A program made the position numbers and the translations under genes. Of a stretch of 64,000 nucleotides of DNA, positions 1 to 12,192 are shown piece by piece. Below the pieces are notes generated by a model. It saw only the letters and a program-made list of their open reading frames with translations. It had not been told where the DNA came from and did no database searches. Position 1 is the first letter of the stretch. Each line of letters begins with the position of its first letter. Source of the DNA: Larix kaempferi (taxonomy: Eukaryota > Streptophyta > Pinopsida > Pinales > Pinaceae); NCBI GenBank assembly GCA_027924585.1, contig BSBM01001436.1:248001-312000 (forward strand), given 5' to 3'.

Positions 1-2762
1 CACTTAAAACGTAATCATCAAATCCTTTGTATCAAATTTCCAAAAACAAACACTTTACTTTTGTCCAACTACTATATTTACGATAGCTAGTTATACAAGA
101 CAATTGCATACAAGAGTATTATTATCAATCATAATATTCATTTAAGTGGTGATTCAATATCAAAAACCAAGTCCCGTCACCATTCTAAACTTTAACCTAA
201 GCAACGAGAACACGGGGTTTCACTTTTGGGAAACAAGGTAACCTATGGCTCTCGGCCAAGTCTTATCACTGCATTTTTTATTAGTCAAAACATCTATTTA
301 TATAAATTTGGAAACTATACAGAAACCATTATAAGTTATGTTCAATGCGAAACTCAGTCTCTTATTACCATTTAAACAATGGAATAAATAGTGTAACACA
401 GGACCCTTCTTCTCTTCACAAAAACAATTTAGCTCATGACTCTAGAATTTCACCAAAACACTATATTAATTACTCAAACATCGATGAAATGAAACTTATA
501 CATCGCTTAGAAACTATTTGAAGTTTTCTTAAGACTTTTCTTCCATTAAAATTGACCGAGGGTCCATCCCTTTGACATTACATTATAAACAAGTTTACAT
601 TTCAATAAAAGTCACAGCGAAACACTACAGGGAAGCAAAATGAGCCGAGGATTCCATCCTCTATACACACGACGTGAGGCTCTCGTTTAAGCATCTCAAT
701 AGTTAAAGAAATTTCCTCTACCAAGAAATTTCCTCAGACCTCATCAAACATCAAATTTTCGTCCAACATGCCAAGAGAACCTACAGGGAAAAGAACCACC
801 GAGGCTTACCAGATGGTATAGCAGCATTTTCCCTGTAAGCTTCAGTCAAGGTATACCTGCAGGCGTTTGAAGTTACCTGCCAATCAATACAGGAGGTGGT
901 TAAAACATTGCATCACATTATTAACTGAAGTAGTAGTAATACGTAACTATTTTTTGAAATGAAGATATTACCGTGTAATATTTTGCACAGGATTGAAGTT
1001 TGAACCATTGGAATCTTCCGACGCCACTCCAACAGCCAAGCATTACAGTATTATTCCTCACCTTTCAACATTCGGCCCTCAAACCTTTTTAAAAACCTGA
1101 GAAACCATCAATTTATAGTCGTGGGACACACCATCGAACCTGAGGAAGGAGTCCTCAGGAGGACAACCTCCAAACCCTAAACTCCTGCAAACAGTCGGAC
1201 TCTCCACCGAGCCGGTATCACTAAATGAATGCACAAGAACAACCTCAATGAAGACGTAGTGGTGAGATTAGGGTTGAAGTCCCAAAACCGAGACAGATCT
1301 ATATCAATGGGCGAGATCGAGCCATCATAGCACCATGTTCTACAAATCATTCCAGCATTTAATTACCAGTAATGACCTTACCATCGTGAAGTCCAACTCG
1401 GAAGCGATTCACCATGTCAAATATGCACAGCTTGGATTAATAGCAGTATTTCCACCAAGTTTCCACGTGATGAAGGTTATGTTGATAGCCAGCAATACAT
1501 TCCACTCTAGGGAGTTAGTTAGGGTCATTAATGCTTGGACTGGACACATTTAACCTGCCAACACATGACTGCAGCGAATTTAATACGTGTCACTATCCTT
1601 TGTCAATACGTTGATTTGGTTTGCAAAGTGTAATATCATATAATATCAATGTTATAGTCGCTAATACATAGGGTAGTAGTTAGGGTTACATTGTATAATC
1701 TTTCATTTCCAATGTGTTGTCAATCAGATGCATAGTTTATATATTTTGTATATTGTTTTTCAATTTGATAAAGGTCGTTGATTATAGAACGCCCTCGATG
1801 CTTAATGTATAGTCTAGGTTTCATTTTTGTGTACATCGTAATGTTTGTTTCATATTGTCATCTCTTTGACAAAAGATTACATAGCATAAACATTAAATTA
1901 AAAAGATCTAAACCCTATAATGTTGCAAATTTACAATAGTATCATCGTAATTATGATAATAAAATTTGTTATATTAGAATGATTCTTCATAAATTATAAA
2001 TTGAGAGATGTATAAGCTAATATAGTTATTTTGATGATTTCAAGTGAATCCATGTGTACATTGGAATCTAGCACATAATCAAGAATTCATAGTGTAAGTA
2101 TAATGCATATGATATTACCACTCCTTATAAAATGGCGAAATGATGACAGGATTCTAATATCACTTATAAATTGTAAACTAGCACGTAAACGAGAAATAGA
2201 ACAAATATCCATACCATTATTAACTCTCAAATCACAGAAGTACTCATAGATATTATAAAGTATTGACGGCGTAACTGAAAGCATATTTAGAACTAGTTGT
2301 ATTACTGGAATTGTCGTAATACCCTTACCTGCAAATCTGGGAAAAGGAAACACGTTCAAATGCTTTAGCTAAAACAGCTAAGTAAACCTCAAGGTACCTC
2401 GTAGGACCCCTTCATCACCATTCAAAAGCAAACTGTCAGTACCTTATCAAGAAAATATATCACAAGATAAACTTAATTACAGCATATAGATTACAAATAA
2501 ACACAAGAAGAACTAATGATGTATTTTGTGCTAATTGTTGTTATCGTAATTTGTCATTAGTTAAAATATTAGTACTTATTTTACTTCCGCATTAGCAATT
2601 ACAACTATAGTTGTAATTTGTATTAAGAACTACGATGTGTCGTTATCATTAATTATTTTAGTTAAATAATTTAACCATTATTTTATTTTCCGCATTAGCA
2701 ATTTCAGTATTTATTGCTATTTTAAATTTTTTAAATTTTTGTAAAATTTTCGGGATGTTACA
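1..2762 (+). repeat. E1 5' LTR, 3' portion
   Basis: This stretch is a direct repeat of 9175-11927. It ends in GGGATGTTACA, the canonical CA terminus, two bases before the primer-binding site. By comparison with the 3' LTR, about 1,567 bases are missing beyond the left edge. It is AT-rich, and the short ORFs inside it (for example at 1335) have no recognisable product and are not matched by an intact frame in the other LTR copy. Confidence 0.93.
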
Positions 2763-2764
2763 TG

Positions 2765-2775
2765 TGGTATCAGAG
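2765..2775 (+). other. Primer-binding site, initiator methionine tRNA
   Basis: TGGTATCAGAG follows the LTR end after a 2-base spacer. It matches the complement of the 3' end of plant initiator tRNA-Met, the usual minus-strand primer of plant Ty3 elements. It fixes the LTR boundary and the element's orientation. Confidence 0.9.
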
Positions 2776-2906
2776 GTTATGTTCAAACTCTTGGCCTGAA
2801 AAGGTCCAAAGAACACGCAACAGAAAAATTTTATGACAGCAAAAATATTTACTAATTCAAGTTAAATTATTTTGTTATACAGAAAATTGTTTTCTAACTT
2901 ACAGGT

Positions 2907-4186
2907 ATGGAAGGATCAGTTGAACATATGGAGGACAGATTTCGACCGAACAGTCATACCAACAATAGCAGGGGACAACATTATGAAGAAGAGGTCCATG
3001 ATGAATTGAATAACAATTCATCATAATTGTTACGTGCATTTCAGGAGTTGAAAGCAGAAATAAGATCTGTTAAACAGGATAATGAGAGAATTATGAAGGT
3101 ACAAGAAGAACTGTACCAACTATTGTTCGACCAGTGCCCAACTGACGAACAAGATAGGAGGATTGAAAATACCTCCAAGACTGAAGACTTACCTCATCAG
3201 AACAAGGGTAAGAAAGTGATAACTGATGATGAGAACAACAGTTCAACATCATCAGGAGCTGCAAATGAGATACGTAAAAAGAAAAGTAATTATTCAAGTG
3301 ATAGAAACGAAGGGGATTACAAACCAAGGAGAAAAATCCATAAACATTATGAACATATTTCTGGGGAGTTCAAGAATATCAAACCCCGAAACTTCAATGG
3401 TGAAACTGAGAAAGGAGAGACAGTTGAAGCATGGTTGTCTGGCATGAAGAAATACTTTCAAGTCTATGATTATTCAGAATCATTGAAAGCAAAGATGGCC
3501 ATATACACCCTGATAGGGAAGGCAGACATTTGGTGGCAGGACATCAAAAGAGTGAAGGGCATCAAGGACAAGGATGTGAATTGGAGCACTTTTAAACGGT
3601 ACTTCAAGAAGAAGTTCCTATATGAACAATATTACGAAGAAAAATCCAAGGAATTTTATGATTTAAGATTGGGAACCATGAACATGAAAGAGTTGAACAA
3701 CAAATTTCTGAATTGCTAAGGTAAGTGCCATACCTTGTGGAGGAGAAACCAAAGATTCATAGGTATCTGATTTGTCTAACTTTCAACATCAAGGACAAAA
3801 TAGAGTATGATAACCCAAAGACCTTAGAAGAAGCCATGAGGAAAGCAACTTTCTGCTATGATACGAACCAGAAAAGAGAAGGTATATCTAACCGGAAAAA
3901 TCATAAACCCAGCAACTTTGAGCTGAAGAAGAAAAATTTCAGGTTCAATGGAAATTCAGGTTTTCAAAAGAAAAACTTTCCAAATCGAAATTTCCAAGGA
4001 AACAGTCCCAGAAATAACCAACAGCAAAATTTTACAGCTCCTAGAAATACACCCAATGCTACCAAAACCAATGACCAGAGGACAGCTATAAAATGTTTTG
4101 AGTGTCAAGGTCCTCATTATGCATAAAATTGTCCCAATAAGAAGCGAAAAGCCAATAATATTCATTCCATACAAGCTGAATGTATT
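2907..4186 (+). pseudogene. gag: E1 gag (capsid and zinc knuckle), broken
   Basis: Gag packages element RNA into cytoplasmic virus-like particles. The frame opens at ATG 2907, has a TAA at 3024, and resumes to 3719. It then shifts frame and continues from about 3725. The capsid (retrotransposon gag) region lies around 3360-3850, with motifs such as AWLSGMKKYF and IWWQDIK. A basic Asn/Arg-rich stretch leads to one zinc knuckle at about 4096-4134, C-x2-C-x3-H-x4-C, interrupted by TAA at 4124. The spacing before His is one residue shorter than the classical knuckle. The reading frame of the knuckle continues into protease. At least three disabling lesions make this a pseudogene. Confidence 0.88.
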
Positions 4187-4560
4187 GTGGGAGATTTAGC
4201 AAGAGATATGCCCAGAATTAATGCAGCTCTAGACAACAGGCAAGCGGAGCATCAAGTATCTATGGTAGAGATTGAAGGTATGCTACAAAACCACCCAGTT
4301 TCTATTTTGATTGATCCAGGTGCTAGCCTGAGTTATATATCTCCATATATTGTAGAGCATTTTAATCTGAAAACAGAAAAATTTAATAAATCATGGTTAG
4401 TTAGACTAGCAATAGGAACAAAAAGAAAAGTGTTTGATTTTGTTGAAAGTTATGTTTTATCTATGAATCAGTTAAAGACACAAACCAAGCTAAATGTTTA
4501 CCTTTAGGATCCTATGACATCTTAATTGGAATGGACTGGTTAGAATCACATCATGTTATT
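4187..4560 (+). pseudogene. E1 aspartic protease, broken
   Basis: This is the retroviral-type aspartic protease that would cut the Gag-Pol polyprotein. The active-site loop reads ILIDPGASLSYIS near 4305-4340, so the D-x-G catalytic motif is present with Pro in the middle position. The second conserved block, the hydrophobic strand before GMDWL, is reached only after a frameshift near 4507, with reading resuming at 4531. It follows gag directly in the same frame as the zinc knuckle and runs on into RT, as expected for a Ty3 pol. Confidence 0.85.
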
Positions 4561-5700
4561 TTGAATTGTTATGAGAAAATTTTTACCTGTCTAAATGATG
4601 AAGGAGAAACATTAGAAGTAAAGGGTATTCCTACAAAGACATCACTTAGACATATTTCAGCTAGGCAAGTAAAAAGACCAGTTAGAAAAGGATGTAAGAT
4701 GTTCGCAGTAAATGTAGTACATGAGGAGTCAATTACAAAAGAGGACAAATTGAAACTAAAAGATATACTTGTCCTAAAGGAATTTCTGGATGTTTTTCCA
4801 AAAGAGATTCCAGGATTACCCCCGAAGAGAGATCTAGATTTTACCATTGAGATGATACTTGGTGCGGTACCGAACTCCAAAACTCCATATAGGATGAGTA
4901 TACTAGAATTAAATGAGTTGAAATCACCGTTGAAGGAAATTATTGATAAAAACTATATAAGACCCAGCGTATCTCCTTGGGGGGAACCGTTTATTTTTGT
5001 TAAGAAGAAGGATGGCACTTTAAGACTTTGCATAGATTATCGCCAACTGAATAAGATGACAATCAAGAATCAATATCCGTTTCCCGCATAGACGATCTAT
5101 TTGATCAGCTGCGTGGAGCAACGATATTTTCAAAGATTGATTTAAGGTCAGGATATCATCAAGTTCGTGTCAAAGATGAGGATATTTTTAAAACAGCCTT
5201 TAGAACTCGCTATGGACATTATGAGTTCGTGGTCATGCCATTTGGGTTGACTAATGCCCCGACAGTTTTTATGTGCTTAATGAACAATATTCTGCATAAA
5301 TATTTGGATAAGTTCGTCATTGTGTTCATAGGTGACATTCTGGTATATTCTAAAAGTAAGGAAGAACATGACGAAAATCTACGTATTATTTTACAAGTTC
5401 TGAGAGATCATCAGTTATATGCTAAGTTTAGTAAGTGTGACTTTCACAAGGATAAGATTCAGTATTTAGGACACATAATCTCTAAGGAAGGAATTTCGGT
5501 TGATCCCGATAAGAAAAAATCCATTAATGAATGGCCAGTTCCTAAGGATGTGTCGGATGTACGATCATTTATGGGGATTACAGGATATTACAGAAAATTC
5601 ATAGAAAGTTTTTCGAAGATTGCAAACCCCATAACCTCCTTACAGAAGAAAGGGAAAAGGTTTGTATGGGATCAAAAGTGTGCAGACAGTTTTAAGAAGT
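4561..5700 (+). pseudogene. E1 reverse transcriptase, broken, catalytic Asp replaced
   Basis: RNA-dependent DNA polymerase domain. The N-terminal part is clear: [20 protein letters not shown], then [13 protein letters not shown]/frameshift falls at about 5085-5091, just before the RIDDL segment. The core resumes with [11 protein letters not shown] and [10 protein letters not shown]. The polymerase box, normally Y/F-x-D-D, reads FIGD at about 5326-5337: the first catalytic Asp is Gly through a single A-to-G change. That alone would inactivate the enzyme. The thumb and connection ([24 protein letters not shown]) are readable to about 5690. Neighbouring domains are collinear. Confidence 0.9.
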
Positions 5701-6160
5701 TGAAGGAATTACTAACTACAACACCTATTCTGAGAATTGCAGATATAATGATGGACTCGGTGGAGTCCTAACACAAGAGGGACATGTTGTTGCATATGAG
5801 TCTCGAAAGTTGAAAATACATGAGAAAAATTACTCTACATATGATCTGGAATTATTAGCAGTAATACATGCCTTAAAAATGTGGAATCACCATCTTATTG
5901 GTAGGAAATTTACTTTGATGACAGATAACATGGGGCTGAATTACTTACTAGATCAAACGAACTTGAATGTTAGACAGGCTAGATGGCTAACCTTTCTAAG
6001 TGAATATGATTTTGAAATTCAACATATAAAGGGTAAAGAGAACAAAGTTGTTGATGCCTTAAGTCTTAAAGAAAAGTTAAATTTTATTTCAGCCATCAGT
6101 GCATACACAACAGATTTAGAAAATCAGATTTTCGAAGGGATTAAAACGGATGAAGAATAA
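5701..6160 (+). pseudogene. E1 RNase H, truncated at its N terminus
   Basis: This domain degrades RNA in the RNA/DNA hybrid. Around 5738-5770 the frame breaks, and the segment holding the first catalytic Asp of the Ty3 RNase H fold (the D-A box) is shortened, apparently by a small deletion. Reading resumes with [18 protein letters not shown] and continues through YDLELLAVIHALKMW and the LMTDN box to HIKGKENKVVDALS. The remainder is complete and collinear. The stop at 6158 separates it from integrase. Confidence 0.87.
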
Positions 6161-7190
6161 AGAAATTTACATGAAAAGACAGCAGAAAGCAATTTTGAAA
6201 ATTCTATGGCATATTTCAGGTTAACAGAAAATGGCTTGCTGCTGTACAAAAACAAATTATATGTGCCCAACGTACCAAAGATAAAAATTATGATTTTAGA
6301 TGAGATGCACAAAAGTCATTATGCTGGTCATCCAGGTTATCAGAAAACCATAACTATGTTACGGAAAGATTATTATTGGTCCAGGATGAAGGATGAAGTA
6401 GCAGAATATATAGCTAAATGCTTTGACTGTCAAAGAGTAAAGGTTGAACATCAGCATTTGGCTGGACTATTACAACCATTACCTATACCTAGTTGGAAAT
6501 GGGAGATCATAAGCATAGATTTTATTACCGGACTAACCAAGAATCATAAACAAAATGATTCCATCATGGTGGTAGTGGATAAACTCAACAAGGAAACACA
6601 TTTTATACTAGTAAAAACTACTGATAAGGCTCCAAATATTGCAGAAATTTTTATGAAACAGATTTTTCAATTACATGGAATACCAAAAATGATAGTTTCA
6701 GACCGTGATTCTAAGTTTACTGGAAACTTCTGGAGATATTTGTTTAAAGGGATGAATACAACCTTAAACTTCAACACAGCATTTCATCCATAGACGGATG
6801 GACAGACAAAAAGAGTGAATCAAATATTGGAAGACATGCTAAGGATGTATGTTAAGGACCAGCCTGGTAAGTGGGAGGACTACTTGCATTTAGCAAAATT
6901 TGCATATAACAACCATTACCATGCATCAGCCAGGATTAGCCCTTTTGAAATTATTTATGGTAGGAAATGTAATACACCAGTTTCTTGGAATGACCCAGTT
7001 AATAGAGTTATATTAGGACCTGAATTGTTGAAGGAAATAGAACTAACTATGCAACAGGTACAAAGAAATCTTAAAGCTGCCAAGAAAGGAAAAAGAGTCA
7101 AGCAGATCTTAAAAGGACTCATAAAGAGTTCTAGGTTGGTGAGCATGTTTTCATTAAGGTAGACCAAAGAAGAGCTCATTAAAATTGGGA
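6161..7190 (+). pseudogene. E1 integrase, two in-frame breaks
   Basis: Integrase joins element cDNA to chromosomal DNA. The HHCC zinc domain is intact: H-x3-H at HKSHYAGH, and CFDC near 6420. The catalytic core shows the first Asp in SIDFITGL, the second in VSDRDSKF, and the TDGQT-x-RVN block before the expected Glu. A TAG at 6791-6793 interrupts the core just before TDGQT, in a context where the family normally has Gln (CAG). A second stop falls at 7160. The C-terminal GPMAYQLALP segment continues into the chromodomain. Confidence 0.9.
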
Positions 7191-7567
7191 AGTTGTGCCA
7201 AACTGGCACCAGGTATTGTGGTCATTTCGAAATTTTGTCAAGGGTAGGACCTATGGCATATCAACTAGCTTTGCCACCAAATCTAAAAATACATAATGTT
7301 TTTCATATTTCAGTTTTAAAGAAATATGTACACGATGCTACTCATGTTATAAATTGGAATGATGTACAGGTGGAACAAGACGGCGATTTTCAGGTAGAAC
7401 CGGACTGTATCCTCGAAAGGAGGGAAACTCTACTCCGAAATCAAACCATTGGGCAAGTCAAGGTGCAATGGAAGCACCTTATCCCAGAAGAGGCAACCTA
7501 GGAGTTGGAGAGTAGTATGCGGGTAGCATACCCAACTCTCTTTCAGGAACACTTAGAAAATGAATGA
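7191..7567 (+). pseudogene. E1 C-terminal chromodomain
   Basis: Chromodomains at the integrase C terminus direct chromoviruses to marked heterochromatin. After HNVFHISVLKKYV the sequence has the recognisable block ILERRETLLRNQTIGQVKVQ, then WKHLIPEEAT, an in-frame TAG at 7499-7501 where the family has Trp, then ELESSMR and a natural TGA at 7565. The aromatic cage is incomplete, as in the plant CR-type chromodomain group. This is the feature that assigns E1 to the chromoviruses. Confidence 0.85.
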
Positions 7568-7590
7568 ACAACATCGAGGACGATGTTGAG

Positions 7591-7607
7591 GCTTAACGGG
7601 GGGTGTA
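7591..7607 (+). other. E1 polypurine tract
   Basis: The G-rich stretch with a run of six G ends at 7603 and lies immediately 5' of the LTR start at 7608 (TGTCACC). It is the plus-strand priming site and fixes the 3' LTR start. Confidence 0.8.
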
Positions 7608-10600
7608 TGTCACCTACCCAAATTTTGAGACTATTTATTTTAATTGCAAAAACATTATGTTAAATTATAATTACAAAGTTTTGTAATTATGACCAAATAT
7701 TGGTCAAGGATGATTGTAATGACATATTATTATTATTTAATAAATTAAAACAGGAGACAAACACCAAAGGGAACTGTTAAATGAGTGTTCACTGACCCAC
7801 TAGGAGGAATGGAAGCTGTTAGAAGGCATGGGACAGGTGTCAGCATTTGCACTCCACCAATATCTATTGGTTATAGGACAACTACCCCTAAATTTGTGGC
7901 ATTATCCCCCAGGTGGGTTGAAGAGAGTTGTTAGCTCATTAATGACCAGGTTAACCACTAAAAGGCCTAGGCATCCTAGATAAGGCAATTCAAATTGAGT
8001 AGGGAGCTCTACATTATTTTCTGCAAAAATAATTCCTCAAGTGATCACTGAGAGATTCGAATAGGGAGGCTAAGTGGAAGTGCATTGTGAGGCTGCTGAA
8101 AATATTATGAGAAGGAAACCAGAGGTTCTGGTGCAGGTCTATTTGACTGCTAAGTCTACACGACTGAATGATCCAAATTTTTACTGCAAGTGGATGACCT
8201 AAAGATTCTACAGAATTCTTCTTCCTAGTGGTTCAGTGATCAAGCTCGGGGGTCCTAAGGCAAGTAATTTGGTTGTCTTCAGGAATAGGTTGGGTGGAAC
8301 ATGCTCCTTGGGTTGTTTATTTCTCCTACATTCACCAGGTTCTACTGTTCTGTCCTATTTATTTTCAGTTATATGATTTTATGTATTTGTAGTTTTAGTA
8401 TTTACAGTTAATAGCATACAGAAGTAATTGTTTCATTTTCTGACCTAGGCATGATTGTGTATAATGTTGGTTAAGTAAGTGAAATGATTGATTAAATATC
8501 TTCTCTATATTTTTCCCCATGTTGTCTTTTGCATAGTACTCTAGTATAGAGAAGGAAAATTTAAGATAGATGATTTGATAGGATGATTGCCAAGTGAATG
8601 ATTAGACTAATACTGTAATTTTTCTTTTAAATCTGTAATGCCAATTATAAATGTCTAAACTCAGAATATAGAACAACCAATCATAAAACAGAAATTGAAG
8701 CAATTTTACTTAGTAACAAAAGTAAAACATTTCATTTATGCGCAGAAACTAGGTTTTCAATTATTAATATCTATTTGAAAATTTATGTTGTATATGTTCT
8801 ATTATTTCCAACAGTAGGGTGTTATAATTCCACTTATTCCAGGTATCATATTTCCTATAAATTTAACAGTTGCAAATTTAAATATTCTTTTATACATGCA
8901 TTTTATTCTCATTTCATTTCTTTCATTCAACATTCATGAATTAAACTTAGCAATTTTTCCATTATTTAAAAGATCTACTATGCTCCGAAATTGGCAGAAA
9001 AAAGAATTTGTAGTTTTCATTTATAAAGTTTTCCATTTAGTTCTATAAAAAAAAATGTTAATCATTCTGCAACAGAAGTTGCAAGACTAAACTTTCAACT
9101 GTATAAAGTTTACAAACATATACAGTATTCAATTTAAACCCTGAGACTATCCTATAACCAGATTAAGGACCAAACACTTAAAACGTAATCATCAAATCCT
9201 TTGTATCAAATTTCCAAAAATAAACACTCTACTTTTGTCCAACTACTATATTTACGATAGCTAGTTATACAAGACAATTGCATACAAGAGTATTATTATC
9301 AATCATAATATTCATTTAAGTGGTGATTCAATATCAAAAACCAAGTCTCGTCACCATTCTAAACTTTAACCTAAGCAACGAGAACACGGGGTTTCACTTT
9401 CGAGAAACAAGGTAACCTATGGCTCTCAGCCAAGTTTTATCACTGCATTTTTTATTAGTTAAAACATCTTTTTATATAAATTTGGAAACTGTACAGAAAC
9501 CATTATAAGTTATGTTCAATGAAAAACTCGGTCTCTTATTACCATTTAAACAATGGAATAAACAGTGTAACACAGGATCCTTCTTATCTTCGCAGAAACA
9601 ATTAGCTCATGACTCTAGACTTTCACCAAAACACTGTATTAATTACTCAAACATCGACGAAATGAAACTATACATCGCTTAGAAATTATTTGAAGTTTTC
9701 TTAAGATTGTTCTTCCATTAAAATCGACCGAGGGTTCATCCCTTTGACATTACATTATAAACAAGTTTACATTTCAATAAAAGTCACAGCGAAACGATGC
9801 AGGGAAGCAAATGAGCTGAGGATTCCATCCTCTATACACATGATGTGAGGCTCTCGTTTAAACATCTCAACAATTAAAAAAATGTCCTCTGCCAAGAACT
9901 TTCCTCGGACGTCGTCAAACATCAAATTTTTGTCCAACACACCAGGAGAACCTACAGGGAAAAGAACCACCGAGGCTTACCAGATAGTATAGCAGCATTT
10001 TCCCCGTAAGCTTCAGTCAAGGTATACCTATGGGCATTTGAAGTTACCTGCCAATCAATACAGGAGGTGGTTAAAACATTGCATCACATTATTAACTAAA
10101 TTAGTAGTAAGACGTAACTATTTTTTTGAAACGAAGATATTACCTTGTAAGATTTTGCACGGGATTGAAGTTTGAACCATTGTAATCTTCCAACGCCACT
10201 CCAACAATCAAGCATTACAGTATTATTCCTCACCTTTCAACATTCGGCCCTCGAACCTTTTTAAAAACCTGAGAAACCATCAAGTTATAGTCATAGGTCA
10301 CACCATCGAACCCAAGGAAGGAGTCCTCAGTTGGGAAACCTCCAAACCCTAAACTCTTGCAAACGGTCGGCCTCTCCACCGAGCCGGTATCACTAAATGA
10401 ATGCACAAGAACAACCTCAACGAAGACGTAGTGGTGAGATTAGGGTTGAATTCCCAAAACCAAGACAGATCTAGATCAATGGGAGAGATCGAGCCAGCAT
10501 AGCATCACGTTCTACGAAGCATTCCATCATTTAATTACCATTAATGACCTTACCATCGTGAAGTCCAGCTCGGAGGCGATTCACCATGTCAACTATGCAT

Positions 10601-11927
10601 AACTTGGATTACTAGCAGTATTTTCCACCAGGTTTCCACGTGATGAAGGTTATGTTGACAGCCAGCAATACATTCCACTCTGGGCAGTTAGCTAGGGTCA
10701 TTAATGCTTGGACTAGACACATTTAACTTGCCAACACATGACAGCAGCAAATTTAATACCTATCACTATCCTTTGTCAATACATTTATTTGGTTTGTAAA
10801 GTGTAATATCATATAATATCAATGTTATAGTCGCTAATACATAGGGTAGTCGTTAGGGTTACATTGTATAATCCATTTCATTTCCAATGTGTTGTCAATC
10901 GCATGCATAGTTTATATATTTGTATATTGTTTTTCAATTTGATAAAGGTCATTGATTATAGAAGGCCCTCGATGCTTAATGTATAGTCTACGTTTCATTT
11001 TTGTGTACATCGTAATGTTTGTTTCATATTGTCATATCTTTGACAAAATAATACATAGCATAAACATTAAATTAAAAAGATCTAAATCCTATAATGTTGC
11101 AAATTTACATTAGTATCATCGTAATTATGATAATAACATTTGCTATATTAGAATGATTCTTCATAAATTATAAATTGAGAGATGTATAAGCTAATATAGT
11201 TATTTTGATGATTTCAAGTGAATCCATGTGTACATTGGACTCTAACACATAATCAAGAATTCATAGTGTAAGTATAATGCATATGATATTACCACTCCTT
11301 ATAAAATGGCGAAATGATGACAGGATTCTAATAGCACTTATAAATTGTAAACTAGCATGTAAACGAGAAATAGAACAAAGATCTGTACCATTATTAACTC
11401 TCAAATCATGGAAGTACTCATAGTTATTATAAATTATTGACGGCGTAATTGAAAAATATTTAGAACTACTTGTATTACTAGAATTGTCGTAATACCCTTA
11501 CCTGCGAATCTGCAAAAAGGAAACATGTTCAAATGCTTTAGCTAAAACAGCTAAGTAAACCTCAAGGTACCTTGTAAGAACCCTTCATCACCGTTCAAAA
11601 TAAAACTATCAGTACCTTATCAAGAAAATATATCACAAGATAAACTTAATTACAGCATATAGATTACAAACAAACACAAGCATAACTAATGATGTATTTT
11701 GTGCTAATTGTTGCTATCGTAATTTGTCATTAGTTAAAAGATTAGTATTTATTTTACTTCCGCATTAGCAATTACAACTATCATTGTAATTTGTATTAAG
11801 AACTACGATGTGTCATTATCATTAATTATTTTAGTTAAATAATTTAACCATTATTTTATTTTTCGCATTAGCAATTTCAGTATTTATTGCTATTTTAAAA
11901 ATTTTGTAAAATTTTCGGGATGTTACA
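7608..11927 (+). repeat. E1 3' LTR (4,320 bp)
   Basis: The LTR starts TGTCACCTACCC after the polypurine tract and ends GGGATGTTACA; the ends form an imperfect inverted repeat. From 9175 on it matches 1-2762. At 4.3 kb it is long for a plant Ty3 element. It contains no convincing gene; the minus-strand ORF at 9767-9970 is not conserved in the other LTR. No clear TATA box was assigned. Confidence 0.9.
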
Positions 11928-12192
11928 AATTTTCACCCACTCGCCTCCAAATTTGGCCACCGTGTTAATTCCCTATTTTTGCTTCTTTGTCCCTCTTTGA
12001 TAAATTTTCTCATTCTTTCACCCCGCTTCTGAAATCCCCATTTTTTGCTTCCCTGTCCATCTGAAAGTGTCCAAAACCTAGTGAAACCCCAATTACCCAT
12101 CTGTGTTTTTCCCGAATCCAAATTTCCCTTTACTAAATAAGCTTTTTTTGTGTTTTTCTATCCATTCCCAAAAAAAAAAAAAACTCCTGCTT

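Larger units (their letters stand above)
1..11927 (+). mobile_element. E1: Ty3 (gypsy) chromovirus, Tekay-like, 5' end off-window
   Basis: This is a full-structure LTR retrotransposon whose 5' LTR is cut by the window start. The order is LTR, primer-binding site, gag, protease, RT, RNase H, integrase, chromodomain, polypurine tract, LTR. Positions 1-2762 repeat at 9175-11927 with scattered substitutions and small indels. Domain order and the C-terminal chromodomain place it in the chromoviruses, and the long LTRs with a methionine-initiator primer site suit Tekay/Del. The coding region is broken by stops and frameshifts in every domain, so it is not autonomous. It is inserted in the leader of E2: after the 3' LTR the sequence switches to the 5' UTR and gag of another chromovirus. 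The 5' target duplication lies outside the window. Confidence 0.93.

Noticed and set aside
1335-1553. A 72-codon plus-strand ORF in the E1 LTR
   Set aside because: The matching stretch in the 3' LTR (about 10509-10727) does not keep the frame, and no domain is recognisable.
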